NCBI GenBank assembly: GCA_003455715.1
Contig: DMQJ01000230.1
Coordinates: forward strand, 1-8,254
Length of the DNA stretch: 8,254 nt
DNA from: Acidimicrobiaceae bacterium
Lineage (GTDB): Bacteria; Actinomycetota; Acidimicrobiia; Acidimicrobiales; Ilumatobacteraceae
Direction of reading: 5' to 3'
This document shows positions 1-6,846 of the stretch, one piece after another. A program made the position numbers and the translations under genes. The notes beneath the pieces were generated by a model. It saw only the letters and a list, made by a program, of their open reading frames with translations, was not told the origin of the DNA and ran no database searches. How positions within the stretch are numbered: the first letter of the stretch is position 1; each line of letters opens with the position of its first letter.

Positions 1-824
1 TCGGCCAACAACTGTTCACGCTCGGCGGGGGCCAACTGGTCGAACCGGCGGCGCAACACCGACACATTGGTACGCACGCTGGTGAGCGGGGTGCGCAACT
101 CATGGCCGGCGTCCTGCACCAGTTGGCGTTGTTCCTGCCTGCTGCGTTGCAGCGCACCAAGCATCCCGCTGAAGGCTCGACCCAACTGCCCGGTTTCGTC
201 GGCACCCTGCACCGGAACCTCGACGTCGAGGCGCCCGGTGGATGCCACCGTGCCAGCGACAGAGGTGAGGCGCTCCAGGCGGCGGGTGATCTGCCTCGCC
301 AACAACCAACCGAGCACGAGGGTGATCGCCACCACCACCACCACTGCCGACAGCGTGCGGCGCAGGATGGCCTCGGTGACCTCCTCGCTCTCCTCCAGCG
401 AACGGGCAAGCATGAGGGCGCCACCGTCGAAGGGCACGGTCAGCACACGGAACGTATCGCCGTCGACAATGGCGTCGTGGCGTGCCCGGAGACGGTCGCC
501 AGCGGCTACCTGCAGATCGTCGTCCGACACCGGAAGCTCCGTGTCGCCCGACGACACCAGCACGGTGCCGTCGGGAGTGACCACTTGCCACAGCACCTGC
601 TCGAAGGCCGGCTGGCGGCGGCCCGGCTCGGGCCGACCGCCGGTGCCGATGCCGATCGGGGTCACCCGTCCGTCCTCGAAGCGGCGGGCCGCGTCGTCAA
701 GCGACCGGTCGACCGACTGTGCAAGTTCGCGCGACGTCGACCGATACGACGCGACCCCAATGGCCATCGTGGCCGCTGCTGCGAGCGCAGCCAACAGGGC
801 GACGATCTTCAGGCGCAGGCTCAC
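1..824 (-). CDS. Sensor histidine kinase, MprB-like (3' end cut by window edge)
   Basis: Membrane histidine kinase that should sense an envelope signal and phosphorylate the response regulator encoded just upstream. It starts at GTG 824, four bases after the regulator's TGA, so the two are almost certainly co-transcribed and translationally coupled. Visible parts: first membrane segment about residues 7-26; an extracytoplasmic sensor of about 130 residues (28-155) that I do not recognise; second membrane segment about 158-176, with five consecutive Val; HAMP linker about 177-228 (RQITRRLERL, later GADETGQLGRAF); then the HisKA H-box GHELRTPLTSVR with phospho-acceptor His241. The ATP-binding domain lies beyond position 1. 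The order and spacing match MprB-type kinases of actinobacteria, but the variable sensor domain prevents naming an orthologue. It is incomplete only because of the window, with no sign of a break. Confidence 0.93.
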   Translation of the reverse strand, partial: MSLRLKIVALLAALAAAATMAIGVASYRSTSRELAQSVDRSLDDAARRFEDGRVTPIGIGTGGRPEPGRRQPAFEQVLWQVVTPDGTVLVSSGDTELPVSDDDLQVAAGDRLRARHDAIVDGDTFRVLTVPFDGGALMLARSLEESEEVTEAILRRTLSAVVVVVAITLVLGWLLARQITRRLERLTSVAGTVASTGRLDVEVPVQGADETGQLGRAFSGMLGALQRSRQEQRQLVQDAGHELRTPLTSVRTNVSVLRRRFDQLAPAEREQLLA

Positions 825-828
825 GGCG

Positions 829-1521
829 TCATCCTGGCCGCACGGTGTAGCCCACCCCGCGAACGGTGTGGATGAGCTTGGCGTCGCCTTCGCCTTCCAG
901 CTTGCGCCGCAGGTAGGAGATGTAGACGGCCAGGTTCTTCGAGTCGGGGCCGAAGTCGTAGCCCCAGATGCGGTCGTAGATGGTGGAGTGGTCGAGCACA
1001 ATGCCCTGGTTGCGCACGAGCAGCTCCAGCAAGTCGAACTCGGTCTTGCTCAGCTCCGCCTCTCGTTGGCCGCGCCATACACGCCGAGCCGTCGTATCGA
1101 TGCGCAGGTCGGCCACCTGCAACACGGTGGCGTCACCGTCGTCGTCGGCCTGAGGTCGGGCCCGACGCAACAGTGCGCGCAGCCGGGCCAAGAGCTCGTC
1201 GAGGTCGAAGGGTTTGGGAAGGTAGTCGTCGGCGCCCGCGTCGAGGCCCGCGACGCGATCGGCGGTCTCGGTGCGGGCGGTGAGCATCAGGATGGGCAGG
1301 CGATTGCGTTCCGCCCGGAGCACCCGACAGACCGTGAGGCCGTCGACGTTGGGCATCATCACGTCGAGGATGGCGGCATCGGGTTGGGCCGACTCCACGA
1401 GGGCGAGCGCCTGGGCGCCGTCGGGGGCCTGGACGACGTCGTAGCCCTCCAAGGTGAGGGCTCGAGTGAGCGCCTCACGAATGGCCCGATCATCGTCGGC
1501 GAGGAGTATCCGTGCACTCAT
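829..1521 (-). CDS. OmpR/PhoB-family response regulator, MprA-like
   Basis: DNA-binding response regulator of 230 residues, full length for the family. The N-terminal receiver domain (about 1-120) has all key residues: acidic pocket Asp9-Asp10, phospho-acceptor Asp53 (ILDVMMPNVDG), Thr81 and Lys103 (LPKPF). An Asp-rich linker (about 121-130) leads to a C-terminal winged-helix domain (about 133-230), with the family hallmarks KTEFDLLELL, the recognition-helix region and RRKLEGE...IHTVRGVGY. Sequence character is closest to mycobacterial MprA. I chose ATG 1521, which gives the usual MSARILLADDD start. An in-frame TTG at 1533 has GGAA five bases upstream and would add four residues, so it cannot be excluded. 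The partner kinase follows after four bases. Its likely binding site is the 11-bp-phased repeat array upstream of the exported protein gene (inference). Confidence 0.95.
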   Translation of the reverse strand: MSARILLADDDRAIREALTRALTLEGYDVVQAPDGAQALALVESAQPDAAILDVMMPNVDGLTVCRVLRAERNRLPILMLTARTETADRVAGLDAGADDYLPKPFDLDELLARLRALLRRARPQADDDGDATVLQVADLRIDTTARRVWRGQREAELSKTEFDLLELLVRNQGIVLDHSTIYDRIWGYDFGPDSKNLAVYISYLRRKLEGEGDAKLIHTVRGVGYTVRPG

Positions 1522-1588
1522 GGTGTGGTCCAACCGGTTCCGTGGGTTCGTCAGTGGCGGGTGGGCGCCACCCTCTCGACGACGACGA

Positions 1589-1637
1589 CCCTACGACCGG
1601 TCGAGGCGTGGGGGGGCCGCCTCGGCCGATCGTAGGG
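1589..1637 (-). terminator. 20-bp inverted repeat, probable U-less transcription terminator
   Basis: Arms 1589-1608 and 1618-1637 are complementary at 18 of 20 positions (outer ends CCCTACGA / TCGTAGGG), around a nine-base G-rich loop (1609-1617). It begins 45 bases after the stop of the exported protein gene and ends 67 bases before the regulator ATG, both genes reading on the minus strand. In minus-strand RNA one of the two mismatches is a U-G wobble. No T-run follows, so it is not a classical intrinsic terminator. U-less hairpins are, however, common at gene ends in GC-rich actinobacteria. It would end or attenuate transcription between the two genes. A protein-binding dyad or mRNA-stability element is the alternative. 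Confidence 0.5.
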
Positions 1638-1682
1638 CGTCTGGGAGGGAGCGCAGTGCTCAGTGTTGGTGGACGGGGGAGA

Positions 1683-2348
1683 TCACTCGGAGGCGTCGTC
1701 GGCCGGGGCGCCGGGGCCGCGGCCGCCGCGACCGCCTGCCGGGGGTTCCGGAGTGTTGTTGACGAACTCGGTGATCTTCTCAGTGGCCTCGGCCAACTTG
1801 GTCGCGGCCTCCTCGGCGGTCAGGTCGCCGGCAGCGACCTTCTCGTCGAGGTGCGCCGACACCTCGGCCACCATGGCGTCGATCACGGCCTGGCCGGACG
1901 AACCGTTGGCGGCGGCGAGATCGGCGATGGTCTGGCCACCTTGGATGGCGGTGCGGATCTCCTCAGCGGTGAGGCCGAGCGTCTCGGCGACCACTTCGAT
2001 GCCGTGGCCACCTCGGCCACCGTGGCCACCGCGGCCACCGGGGCCACCCATCGGGCCGGCGGCGGCGAGCGCCTCCACCACGGCATCCATCTGGTCGGCC
2101 GTGAGGGTGCCGTCGTCGACCAGGGGCTGCAGCACCTCGGCCAGACGCTCGGCGTGCTGGGCTGCACGATCCTCGCTGGTGGCCGTGTCGGTGGTGCCCG
2201 AGTCAGTCGTATCGGTCTCTTCCTCGCTCACGCTCACCACGGCGCTGGAGGCGCCTGCGGTGCCCGACATCTCGAGGATCAGGCCGGCGCCTGCACCGGC
2301 GACGAGGCCGGCGGCGAGTCCGAGTGCAGTCATCTTCTTGCTCTTCAT
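1683..2348 (-). CDS. Exported Gly-rich protein of unknown function, adjacent to two-component system
   Basis: 221-residue protein, probably exported. The N-terminus is basic (MKSKK), followed by a hydrophobic stretch at about residues 7-25 and a possible cleavage site near AGA-SS (31-35). An acidic Ser/Thr/Glu stretch follows (41-60). Two helical segments share a pattern: LVDDGTLTADQMDAVVEAL (76-94) and VAAGDLTAEEAATKL (171-185). Between them lie a Gly/Arg/His repeat (101-116) and LGLTAEEIRTAIQGGQTIADLA (125-145, written here as its core). The tail is Gly/Pro-rich and acidic. I recognise this as a common layout of exported actinobacterial proteins without known function; no catalytic motif is visible. 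ATG 2348 is chosen over TTG 2366 because GAAAGGAA sits eight bases upstream of it. The regulator and kinase genes follow, and phased repeats precede it, suggesting it is a target or accessory protein of that system. Confidence 0.85.
   Translation of the reverse strand: MKSKKMTALGLAAGLVAGAGAGLILEMSGTAGASSAVVSVSEEETDTTDSGTTDTATSEDRAAQHAERLAEVLQPLVDDGTLTADQMDAVVEALAAAGPMGGPGGRGGHGGRGGHGIEVVAETLGLTAEEIRTAIQGGQTIADLAAANGSSGQAVIDAMVAEVSAHLDEKVAAGDLTAEEAATKLAEATEKITEFVNNTPEPPAGGRGGRGPGAPADDASE
2004..2048 (-). repeat. Five 9-bp in-frame tandem repeats (GGC-GGT type) in exported protein gene
   Basis: Five consecutive units of the pattern NNGGCCACC (plus strand) run through this stretch. On the coding strand each reads GGT-GGC-NNN, where NNN is CCC, CGC, CAC, CGA or CAC. 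They encode Gly-Gly-X triplets with X = Pro, Arg, His, Arg, His, forming the flexible linker between the two helical segments. Units are exact except at the variable codon, so unit gain or loss by slippage would keep the frame. Confidence 0.85.
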
Positions 2349-2356
2349 GGGGGTGG

Positions 2357-2364
2357 TTCCTTTC
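2357..2364 (-). promoter_or_regulatory. Ribosome binding site of the exported protein gene
   Basis: The coding strand reads GAAAGGAA, ending eight bases before ATG 2348. It fixes ATG 2348 as the start over the upstream TTG 2366, which this site overlaps. Confidence 0.75.
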
Positions 2365-2399
2365 AACCGGGGTGGGATGACTCACACGATGCGCCACCG

Positions 2400-2472
2400 A
2401 GGTAAGGCGCCAACCCGGAGAAGGTGAGAACAAGGTGAGACCAGCAAGCTGGCCGTGGAGGTCAGAGGTGAG
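2400..2472 (-). promoter_or_regulatory. 11-bp-phased direct repeats: putative response-regulator binding site
   Basis: On the plus strand AGGTGAG occurs at 2422-2428, 2433-2439 and 2466-2472, and AGGTAAG at 2400-2406. The start offsets are 0, 22, 33 and 66, all multiples of 11. The two central copies are identical over nine bases (AAGGTGAGA at 2421-2429 and 2432-2440). On the coding strand the core reads TCTCACCTT twice with two bases between. Tandem half-sites at about 11 bp are typical of OmpR/PhoB-family regulators, and one is encoded by the second gene downstream. The core lies 73-92 bases upstream of ATG 2348. A weak promoter candidate, TTGGCG (2408-2413) with CATCGT (2386-2391), spacer 16, lies just after it. 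Confidence 0.55.
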
Positions 2473-2484
2473 GGACGTGGTGGC

Positions 2485-4014
2485 TCAGGCGCCGTACGCG
2501 TCGAACGCGTCGATGAGCTTCAGCAACGCTTGCTCGACCACTTCGCTGAGCGCGGGGTGGATCCATACCTGGCCCGTGGCCATGTCGTCGGCGGTGATGC
2601 CGAGGTGCATGCCCTGTACGAGCAACTGCACGAGGATGGACGCTTCGTGCCCCATCACGTGCGCCCCGATGACCGTGCGGTTGATGGGGTCGCCGACGAG
2701 CTTGCAGAAGCCCGCCGTGTCTTCCATGGCCCAGCCATAGGCCGCATCGCCATACGCATGGGTGATGACGCAGTAGGGCTGGCCTTCTGCCTGCGCCTGT
2801 TGCTCGGTGAGGCCCACCGCACCAATCTGCGGGTTGGTGAAGACGGCGTGGGGCGCCGGCCGTTGGTCGAAACGACGGAGTGAGTCGGGGTGGGTGAGGT
2901 TGTGGCGCACCACCCGCGCTTCGCCGTTGGCCATGTGCTTGAGCTGATGCCGGCCGTTGATGTCGCCGAGCGCCCACACGCCAGGTGACGACGTGCGGCC
3001 GAATTCGTCGACCACCACGTTGCCGCGCTCATCGACGGCGATACCACCTGCCTCTACCCGCAACTGGTCGCTGTTGGGAATGCGGCCAGCTGCCACGAGC
3101 AGCACATCACCCTCGACGACACGACGGCCGTCGTCGCTCCGGTGGTCGTCGTCGGCACCAAAGGCGTCGCGCGCGGCGAGGTCGTCGGCGGGAGCGGCGA
3201 CACCGGAGTCGGTTCGCACTGTCACGCTCACACCGCGCGGCGTCATTGCAACGCGCTCGATGGTGGCGCCGAGGAGCAGGTCGAAGCGCCTCGCCGCCAG
3301 GTCGGTGAAGCGTTGCGACACCTCGTGGTCTTCGGCCTGCAGCAGGCGGTGGCTGCGATTGATGATGGTGACCTTCGAGCCGAGCGCCTGAAACACATGC
3401 CCCAGCTCGGTGGCGATGAACCCGCCACCGATGACGATGAGATGGCTCGGCTGGCGGGCGACGCGCAGGATGCTGTCGCTGGTGTGGAACGGCACGTCGT
3501 CGATGCCGGAGATGTCGGGCACATACGCACGCGCACCGGCGGCGATCACCACCTGGCGGCCACGGATGCGGGTGCCGTGCACCTCGAGGGTGCGCTCGGC
3601 GACGAAGTGCGCGCTGCCTTCGTAGACGTCGACGTGTGGCAGCGAATGGCGATACTCGCGCCCACCCTCGGCGATGGGGTCGATGCGCCCGAAGACTCGA
3701 CGCACGATGGCGGGCCAGTCGGCTCCGTGGAACTCGGTCTGTACGCCGTAGCGCTCGCCGTGCTTGGCCGACTCGGCGAGGTCGGCCGGGTAGACCAGCA
3801 TCTTGGTGGGGATACACCCTCGGTTGAGACACGTGCCACCGAAGGCACTGCGCTCCACCATGGCGATCTTCCAGCCATCCATCTCGGGGCCGATGATCGA
3901 GTTGCCCGAACCGGCACCGATGATGATCAGGTCGTAGTCGTAGGTGCTTCCCGGAACCCCGTGCGGCCCCACGGTGGCGTCGTTCGCGCCCACCTCGTCG
4001 TCATGCGTCGTCAC
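2485..4014 (-). CDS. mtr: Mycothione reductase
   Basis: FAD-dependent disulfide oxidoreductase that uses NADPH to reduce oxidised mycothiol (mycothione), in the cytoplasm (EC 1.8.1.15). Numbered from GTG 4014 (509 residues): FAD motif IIIGAGSGN (30-38); redox disulfide in [14 protein letters not shown] with Cys62 and Cys67; FGRIDPIA (108-115); NAD(P) motif [10 protein letters not shown] (194-203); second FAD motif [32 protein letters not shown]; and the catalytic pair His486/Glu491 in [11 protein letters not shown]. These are hallmarks of actinobacterial Mtr rather than lipoamide dehydrogenase. Odd points: about 25 unmatched N-terminal residues and an Asp-rich insert at about 272-299. The start is uncertain: ATG 4044 and ATG 4080 are also open, but no candidate has a good ribosome site, and the codons between 4080 and 4015 include several rare in this genome (TTT, AGG, AAA, ACT). 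Divergent from superoxide dismutase. Confidence 0.93.
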   Translation of the reverse strand: MTTHDDEVGANDATVGPHGVPGSTYDYDLIIIGAGSGNSIIGPEMDGWKIAMVERSAFGGTCLNRGCIPTKMLVYPADLAESAKHGERYGVQTEFHGADWPAIVRRVFGRIDPIAEGGREYRHSLPHVDVYEGSAHFVAERTLEVHGTRIRGRQVVIAAGARAYVPDISGIDDVPFHTSDSILRVARQPSHLIVIGGGFIATELGHVFQALGSKVTIINRSHRLLQAEDHEVSQRFTDLAARRFDLLLGATIERVAMTPRGVSVTVRTDSGVAAPADDLAARDAFGADDDHRSDDGRRVVEGDVLLVAAGRIPNSDQLRVEAGGIAVDERGNVVVDEFGRTSSPGVWALGDINGRHQLKHMANGEARVVRHNLTHPDSLRRFDQRPAPHAVFTNPQIGAVGLTEQQAQAEGQPYCVITHAYGDAAYGWAMEDTAGFCKLVGDPINRTVIGAHVMGHEASILVQLLVQGMHLGITADDMATGQVWIHPALSEVVEQALLKLIDAFDAYGA

Positions 4015-4135
4015 CGACCCAGTCTGCCCCCGTTTCCTCACCATGTCATCGTGCAGCCGACGAAACGCCGGTCGGGCCATGACACGGACGCGAGATTGGC
4101 CAGCGGCGCGGACAGCGATCTCGGAGTGGGCGGTA

Positions 4136-4149
4136 CGGTGGTGCCACCG
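4136..4149. promoter_or_regulatory. Dyad in the mtr-sod divergent region
   Basis: CGGTGG-TG-CCACCG forms a perfect 6-bp inverted repeat with a two-base centre, directly upstream of the sod ribosome site. It overlaps a weak -10-like TACGGT (4134-4139); no convincing -35 at normal spacing is visible. It could be an operator shared by the divergent genes, or a small 5' hairpin in the sod leader. The dyad is seen; any function is speculation. Confidence 0.25.
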
Positions 4150-4156
4150 GAAGGAG
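4149..4156 (+). promoter_or_regulatory. Strong ribosome binding site of sod
   Basis: GGAAGGAG, six bases before ATG 4163, is close to a full Shine-Dalgarno match and is the strongest in the window. It fixes the start and suggests high expression. Confidence 0.85.
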
Positions 4157-4162
4157 TTTGTG

Positions 4163-4777
4163 ATGCCCGCCTACACACTGCCCGACCTGCCCTACGCCCC
4201 CGAGGCGCTGGAGCCTCACTACAGCGGCGAAATCGTCGCGCTGCACCACGGCAAGCACCACGCCGCCTACGTGAAGGGCGCCAACGACACGCTCGAGTTG
4301 TTGGCCGCCGCCCGCGAAGCCGGCGACTTCAGCGCCATCAACATGCTCACCCGCAGCTTCGCCTTCCACCTCAGCGGCCACGTGCTGCACAGCATGTTCT
4401 GGACCAACATGAGCCCCGATGGAGGGGGCCGGCCGGACGGCGAACTCGCTGCCGCGATCGATGAGTTCTTCGGCGGCTTCGAGGCCATGCAAGCCCAACT
4501 CACGGCGGCGACGGTGAACGTGCAGGGCATCGGCTGGGGTGCGCTGGCCTGGGAACCGGTTGCCCAGCGGCTGGTGGTGGAGCAGATTCACGACCACCAG
4601 GGCAACGTGGGTGCAGGCACCGTTCCGCTCCTGGTGATCGACTCGTGGGAGCACGCCTACTACCTGCAGTACAAGAACGTGAAGGCCGATTTCGTAAAGG
4701 CCTTCTGGAACATCACCAACTGGGTCGACGTCGCCCGCCGCTTCGAGGCAGCGCGCACGGTGCCACCCGCACTCTGA
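4163..4777 (+). CDS. sodA: Superoxide dismutase, Fe/Mn family
   Basis: Converts superoxide to hydrogen peroxide and oxygen (EC 1.15.1.1). 204 residues, full family length, no signal peptide, so predicted cytosolic. The N-terminal helical-hairpin domain contains [19 protein letters not shown] and [15 protein letters not shown]; the C-terminal alpha/beta domain contains [11 protein letters not shown] and [14 protein letters not shown]. All four metal ligands are present: His28, His76, Asp160 and His164, with second-sphere His32 and Tyr36. Where many Mn enzymes have an active-site Gln, DHQGN places His145, as in the Mycobacterium tuberculosis iron enzyme, so Fe is favoured but not proven. It starts at ATG with a strong ribosome site, is divergent from mycothione reductase, and is followed 10 bp later by a Cys-rich gene. 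Joint control with either neighbour is plausible but unproven. Confidence 0.97.
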   Translation: MPAYTLPDLPYAPEALEPHYSGEIVALHHGKHHAAYVKGANDTLELLAAAREAGDFSAINMLTRSFAFHLSGHVLHSMFWTNMSPDGGGRPDGELAAAIDEFFGGFEAMQAQLTAATVNVQGIGWGALAWEPVAQRLVVEQIHDHQGNVGAGTVPLLVIDSWEHAYYLQYKNVKADFVKAFWNITNWVDVARRFEAARTVPPAL

Positions 4778-4787
4778 CGGCAGCGCT

Positions 4788-5447
4788 GTGACCGACCCGT
4801 ACATCGAGGTGCGCGACGGCGACACCCTGTGGCGTTTCGAGCCGAGCTTCATGCGCTCCAACTGGACGTGCATCTGGGGTCGCGGCTGCAAGGGGATCCT
4901 CGACCATCCGGCCGAGGAGCTCCAGCAGGGCTGCTGCAGTGTCGGCGCGGAACTGGCCGACCTGGAGGAGGCGATGACCGTGGCCGCCTACGCTGCCACG
5001 CTCGACCCCGCCATCTGGCAGTTCCACGATCGAGTCGATGCCGACGACATCTTCAGCGACTCCACGCGCACCAACACGAAGGTGGTCGACGGAGCGTGCA
5101 TCTTCCTCAACCGCCCGGGCTTCGAAGGCGGCGAGGGGTGCGCGTTGCACCTTGCCGCCGTGGAGTTCGACGAGTCGCCCACCGAGTGGAAGCCATCGGT
5201 CTGTTGGCAGCTGCCGGTGCGGGTCGACTGGGCGATGCAGCCCGATGGCGTGGAGCACGCGACGGTGCGCCGGTGGAGCCGCGCCGACTGGGGCGAGGAG
5301 GGCCGCACCATGGCCTGGTGCTGCACCGACGAACCGGAGCCGTACGTGGGCGACCGCATGGTGGTCGACTCGCTGGCCGATGAGTTGCGCGGCCTCGTGG
5401 GCGAGTCGGTGTACGTACAGCTCCGTGCCCAGCTGCCCCCGACCTAA
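4788..5447 (+). CDS. Conserved-type Cys-rich protein, possible metal/Fe-S cysteine cluster
   Basis: 219-residue soluble protein with no signal peptide or membrane segment. Nine cysteines occur in a patterned layout: Cys28 and Cys34 (CIWGRGCKGIL), Cys49-Cys50 (GCCSVGAEL), Cys104 (DGACIFLNRPG), Cys118 (GGEGCALH), Cys139 (KPSVCWQLP) and Cys178-Cys179. The order GC, GCC, then C-hydrophobic-L, then GxCxxH, then CxxxP resembles YkgJ-type cysteine-cluster proteins, thought to bind a metal or Fe-S cluster. I recall similar uncharacterised proteins in other actinobacteria but cannot name the family with certainty. The start is GTG 4788, 10 bp after the sod stop, so it probably shares the sod transcript. 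That supports a role in iron or redox handling (inference). The reaction is unknown. Stop TAA 5447; the next gene converges. Confidence 0.85.
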   Translation: MTDPYIEVRDGDTLWRFEPSFMRSNWTCIWGRGCKGILDHPAEELQQGCCSVGAELADLEEAMTVAAYAATLDPAIWQFHDRVDADDIFSDSTRTNTKVVDGACIFLNRPGFEGGEGCALHLAAVEFDESPTEWKPSVCWQLPVRVDWAMQPDGVEHATVRRWSRADWGEEGRTMAWCCTDEPEPYVGDRMVVDSLADELRGLVGESVYVQLRAQLPPT

Positions 5448-5523
5448 CCAACGTCGGCGCTGAGACCGCGTGAGGTGCGGCGCCAACGCCAACTTTGGGT
5501 GGGTGGGTGGAAGGGGGGTCGCG

Positions 5524-6816
5524 TCAGCCGTTCTTGGGGAGCTCGGCCCAGCTCTTCACGCGCTCGTCGCTGGGCTCCTTGGGGAGGCCGAGCACGCGCT
5601 CGCCGAGGATGTTCTTCTGCACCTGGTCGGTGCCGCCGTAGATGGGCGGGGCCTGAGCGAACAGGGCCATCTCGGTGACGTAGGCCATCGCCGGATTACC
5701 GGTGGCCTCGTCGAGCACCTTGCGATGTTCGCCGTCGTATGCGTGCAGGGTGCCCGCGGGGCCGGCCACGCGCAGGGCGAGGTCGCGGGTCTGGCGCACG
5801 ATCTCGCTCATGCTCAGCTTGGCGATGTTGGGGGCGCCGGCGATGTCGCGGCCAGCGGCCTTCTCGGCCTTCAGCCGCAGGGCGAGCATGCGACCGACTT
5901 CGCTCATCGAGTGCAGCTTCATGTACGCCTGGCGGAACGTCGCATCGTCGGCCAAGCCATTGGCCTTCGCCATCGAGGCGATCATCTTCTGCACGCCCGA
6001 GGTCATCGCGCCGCCACCACCGCCGCCCGACGGCCCAGCCGGACGCACGAAGTCGCCCACCCGCATGGGCAAATGGCCAGCAATGGTGCCCGGGGTGGCG
6101 AGCGCCGCGGCGGCGTGACCGCCCGCGCCGAGGCTCGACCGCTCGAACATCAGGGTGGTGTTGGCCACCGCCCAACCGTTGTGCAGGCCGCCGATGATGG
6201 CGTCGTCGCCCACCCGGGCGTCGCTCATGAACACCTCGTTGAACAAGGCCCGGCCGGTCATTTCGCGCAGCGGCCGCACCTCCACCGAGTCGCCCTGATG
6301 CATGCTCATGGCGAACCAGGTGATGCCCTGGTGCTTGGGCACATCGGGGTTGGTGCGGGCGATGAGCATGCCCATGTCGGCCACGTGTCCGCCACTGGTC
6401 CACACCTTCTGACCGTTCACCACCCACTCTTCACCGTCCTTCACGGCGCGGGCACCAAGGCCGGCGAGGTCGCTGCCAGCACCCGGCTCGCTGAACAACT
6501 GACACCACGCCTGCTGGCCGGTGAGAATCGGCAGCACGTAGCGATCGATCTGCTCCTGGGTGCCGTGGGCCGCGATGGTGGGCGCGGCCAGCATCATGCC
6601 CAGGCCGCCCGGCGCCGGCACCGCGCCGCGCTTCACGATGCGCTGGCCGACGGCGATGGCGTCGTTGCGAGCCAGGCCCTTGCCGTAGGCGTTGACAGGC
6701 AGGGAGGGCGACGCCCACCCGCTGCGGCCCAGTCGATCCCACCATTCGGCAACGGTGAGGTCGGGGTCCCAGTTCTCGTCGAGCCAGGCGTCGAGTTCGT
6801 CGAGGATGTCGCTCAT
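5524..6816 (-). CDS. Acyl-CoA dehydrogenase family protein (FadE-like)
   Basis: FAD-dependent dehydrogenase forming a 2,3-double bond in an acyl-CoA thioester; substrate unknown. 430 residues. Seen: N-terminal helical domain; middle-domain flavin motif QLFSEPGAGSDLAGL (106-120) and VNGQKVWTSGG (133-143); C-terminal helical domain ending IYGGTDQVQKNILGERVLGLP (392-412). The usual catalytic Glu of the Tyr-Glu-Gly-Thr motif is Gly394 here. Glu225 in LMFERSSLG aligns with the helix-G Glu that serves as base in isovaleryl-CoA and long-chain enzymes, so activity is still expected. An odd Gly6 run (264-269) follows PAGPS. ATG 6816 has no clear ribosome site. It lies 30 bp after the Rieske oxygenase gene and is likely co-transcribed. 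Branched-chain, steroid side-chain or long-chain acyl-CoA substrates are all possible. Confidence 0.92.
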   Translation of the reverse strand: MSDILDELDAWLDENWDPDLTVAEWWDRLGRSGWASPSLPVNAYGKGLARNDAIAVGQRIVKRGAVPAPGGLGMMLAAPTIAAHGTQEQIDRYVLPILTGQQAWCQLFSEPGAGSDLAGLGARAVKDGEEWVVNGQKVWTSGGHVADMGMLIARTNPDVPKHQGITWFAMSMHQGDSVEVRPLREMTGRALFNEVFMSDARVGDDAIIGGLHNGWAVANTTLMFERSSLGAGGHAAAALATPGTIAGHLPMRVGDFVRPAGPSGGGGGGAMTSGVQKMIASMAKANGLADDATFRQAYMKLHSMSEVGRMLALRLKAEKAAGRDIAGAPNIAKLSMSEIVRQTRDLALRVAGPAGTLHAYDGEHRKVLDEATGNPAMAYVTEMALFAQAPPIYGGTDQVQKNILGERVLGLPKEPSDERVKSWAELPKNG

Positions 6817-6846
6817 CGCGACAGTGTCGTGCGCGCGGTGCCGCCC

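Noticed and set aside
1531..1533. TTG as start of the response regulator
   Set aside because: It would add four residues before the conserved MSARILLADDD start. ATG 1521 fits the family better, though the nearby GGAA keeps TTG possible.
67..1635. Plus-strand open frame (522 codons) opposite the kinase and regulator
   Set aside because: Low-complexity Arg/Ser-rich translation without motifs, antisense to well-supported two-component genes.
2441..2452. Short palindrome CCAGC-AA-GCTGG downstream of mtr
   Set aside because: A five-base stem with a two-base loop is too small to call a terminator; it may be incidental within the phased-repeat region.
3142..4464. Plus-strand open frame (440 codons) spanning mtr antisense and the start of sod
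   Set aside because: It overlaps two certain genes in the wrong frame or strand and shows no domain; it would also use the sod region out of frame.
4713..5492. Minus-strand open frame opposite the sod end and the Cys-rich gene
   Set aside because: The plus-strand frame has a patterned cysteine layout and close spacing to sod; the minus-strand product is a featureless His/Val/Arg-rich sequence.
5448..5523. Possible terminator in the convergent gap (GGCGC 5456-5460 with GCGCC 5480-5484)
   Set aside because: The stem is only five base pairs with a 19-base loop and no T-run; CCAACG at 5448 and 5483 is a short direct repeat likely due to chance.
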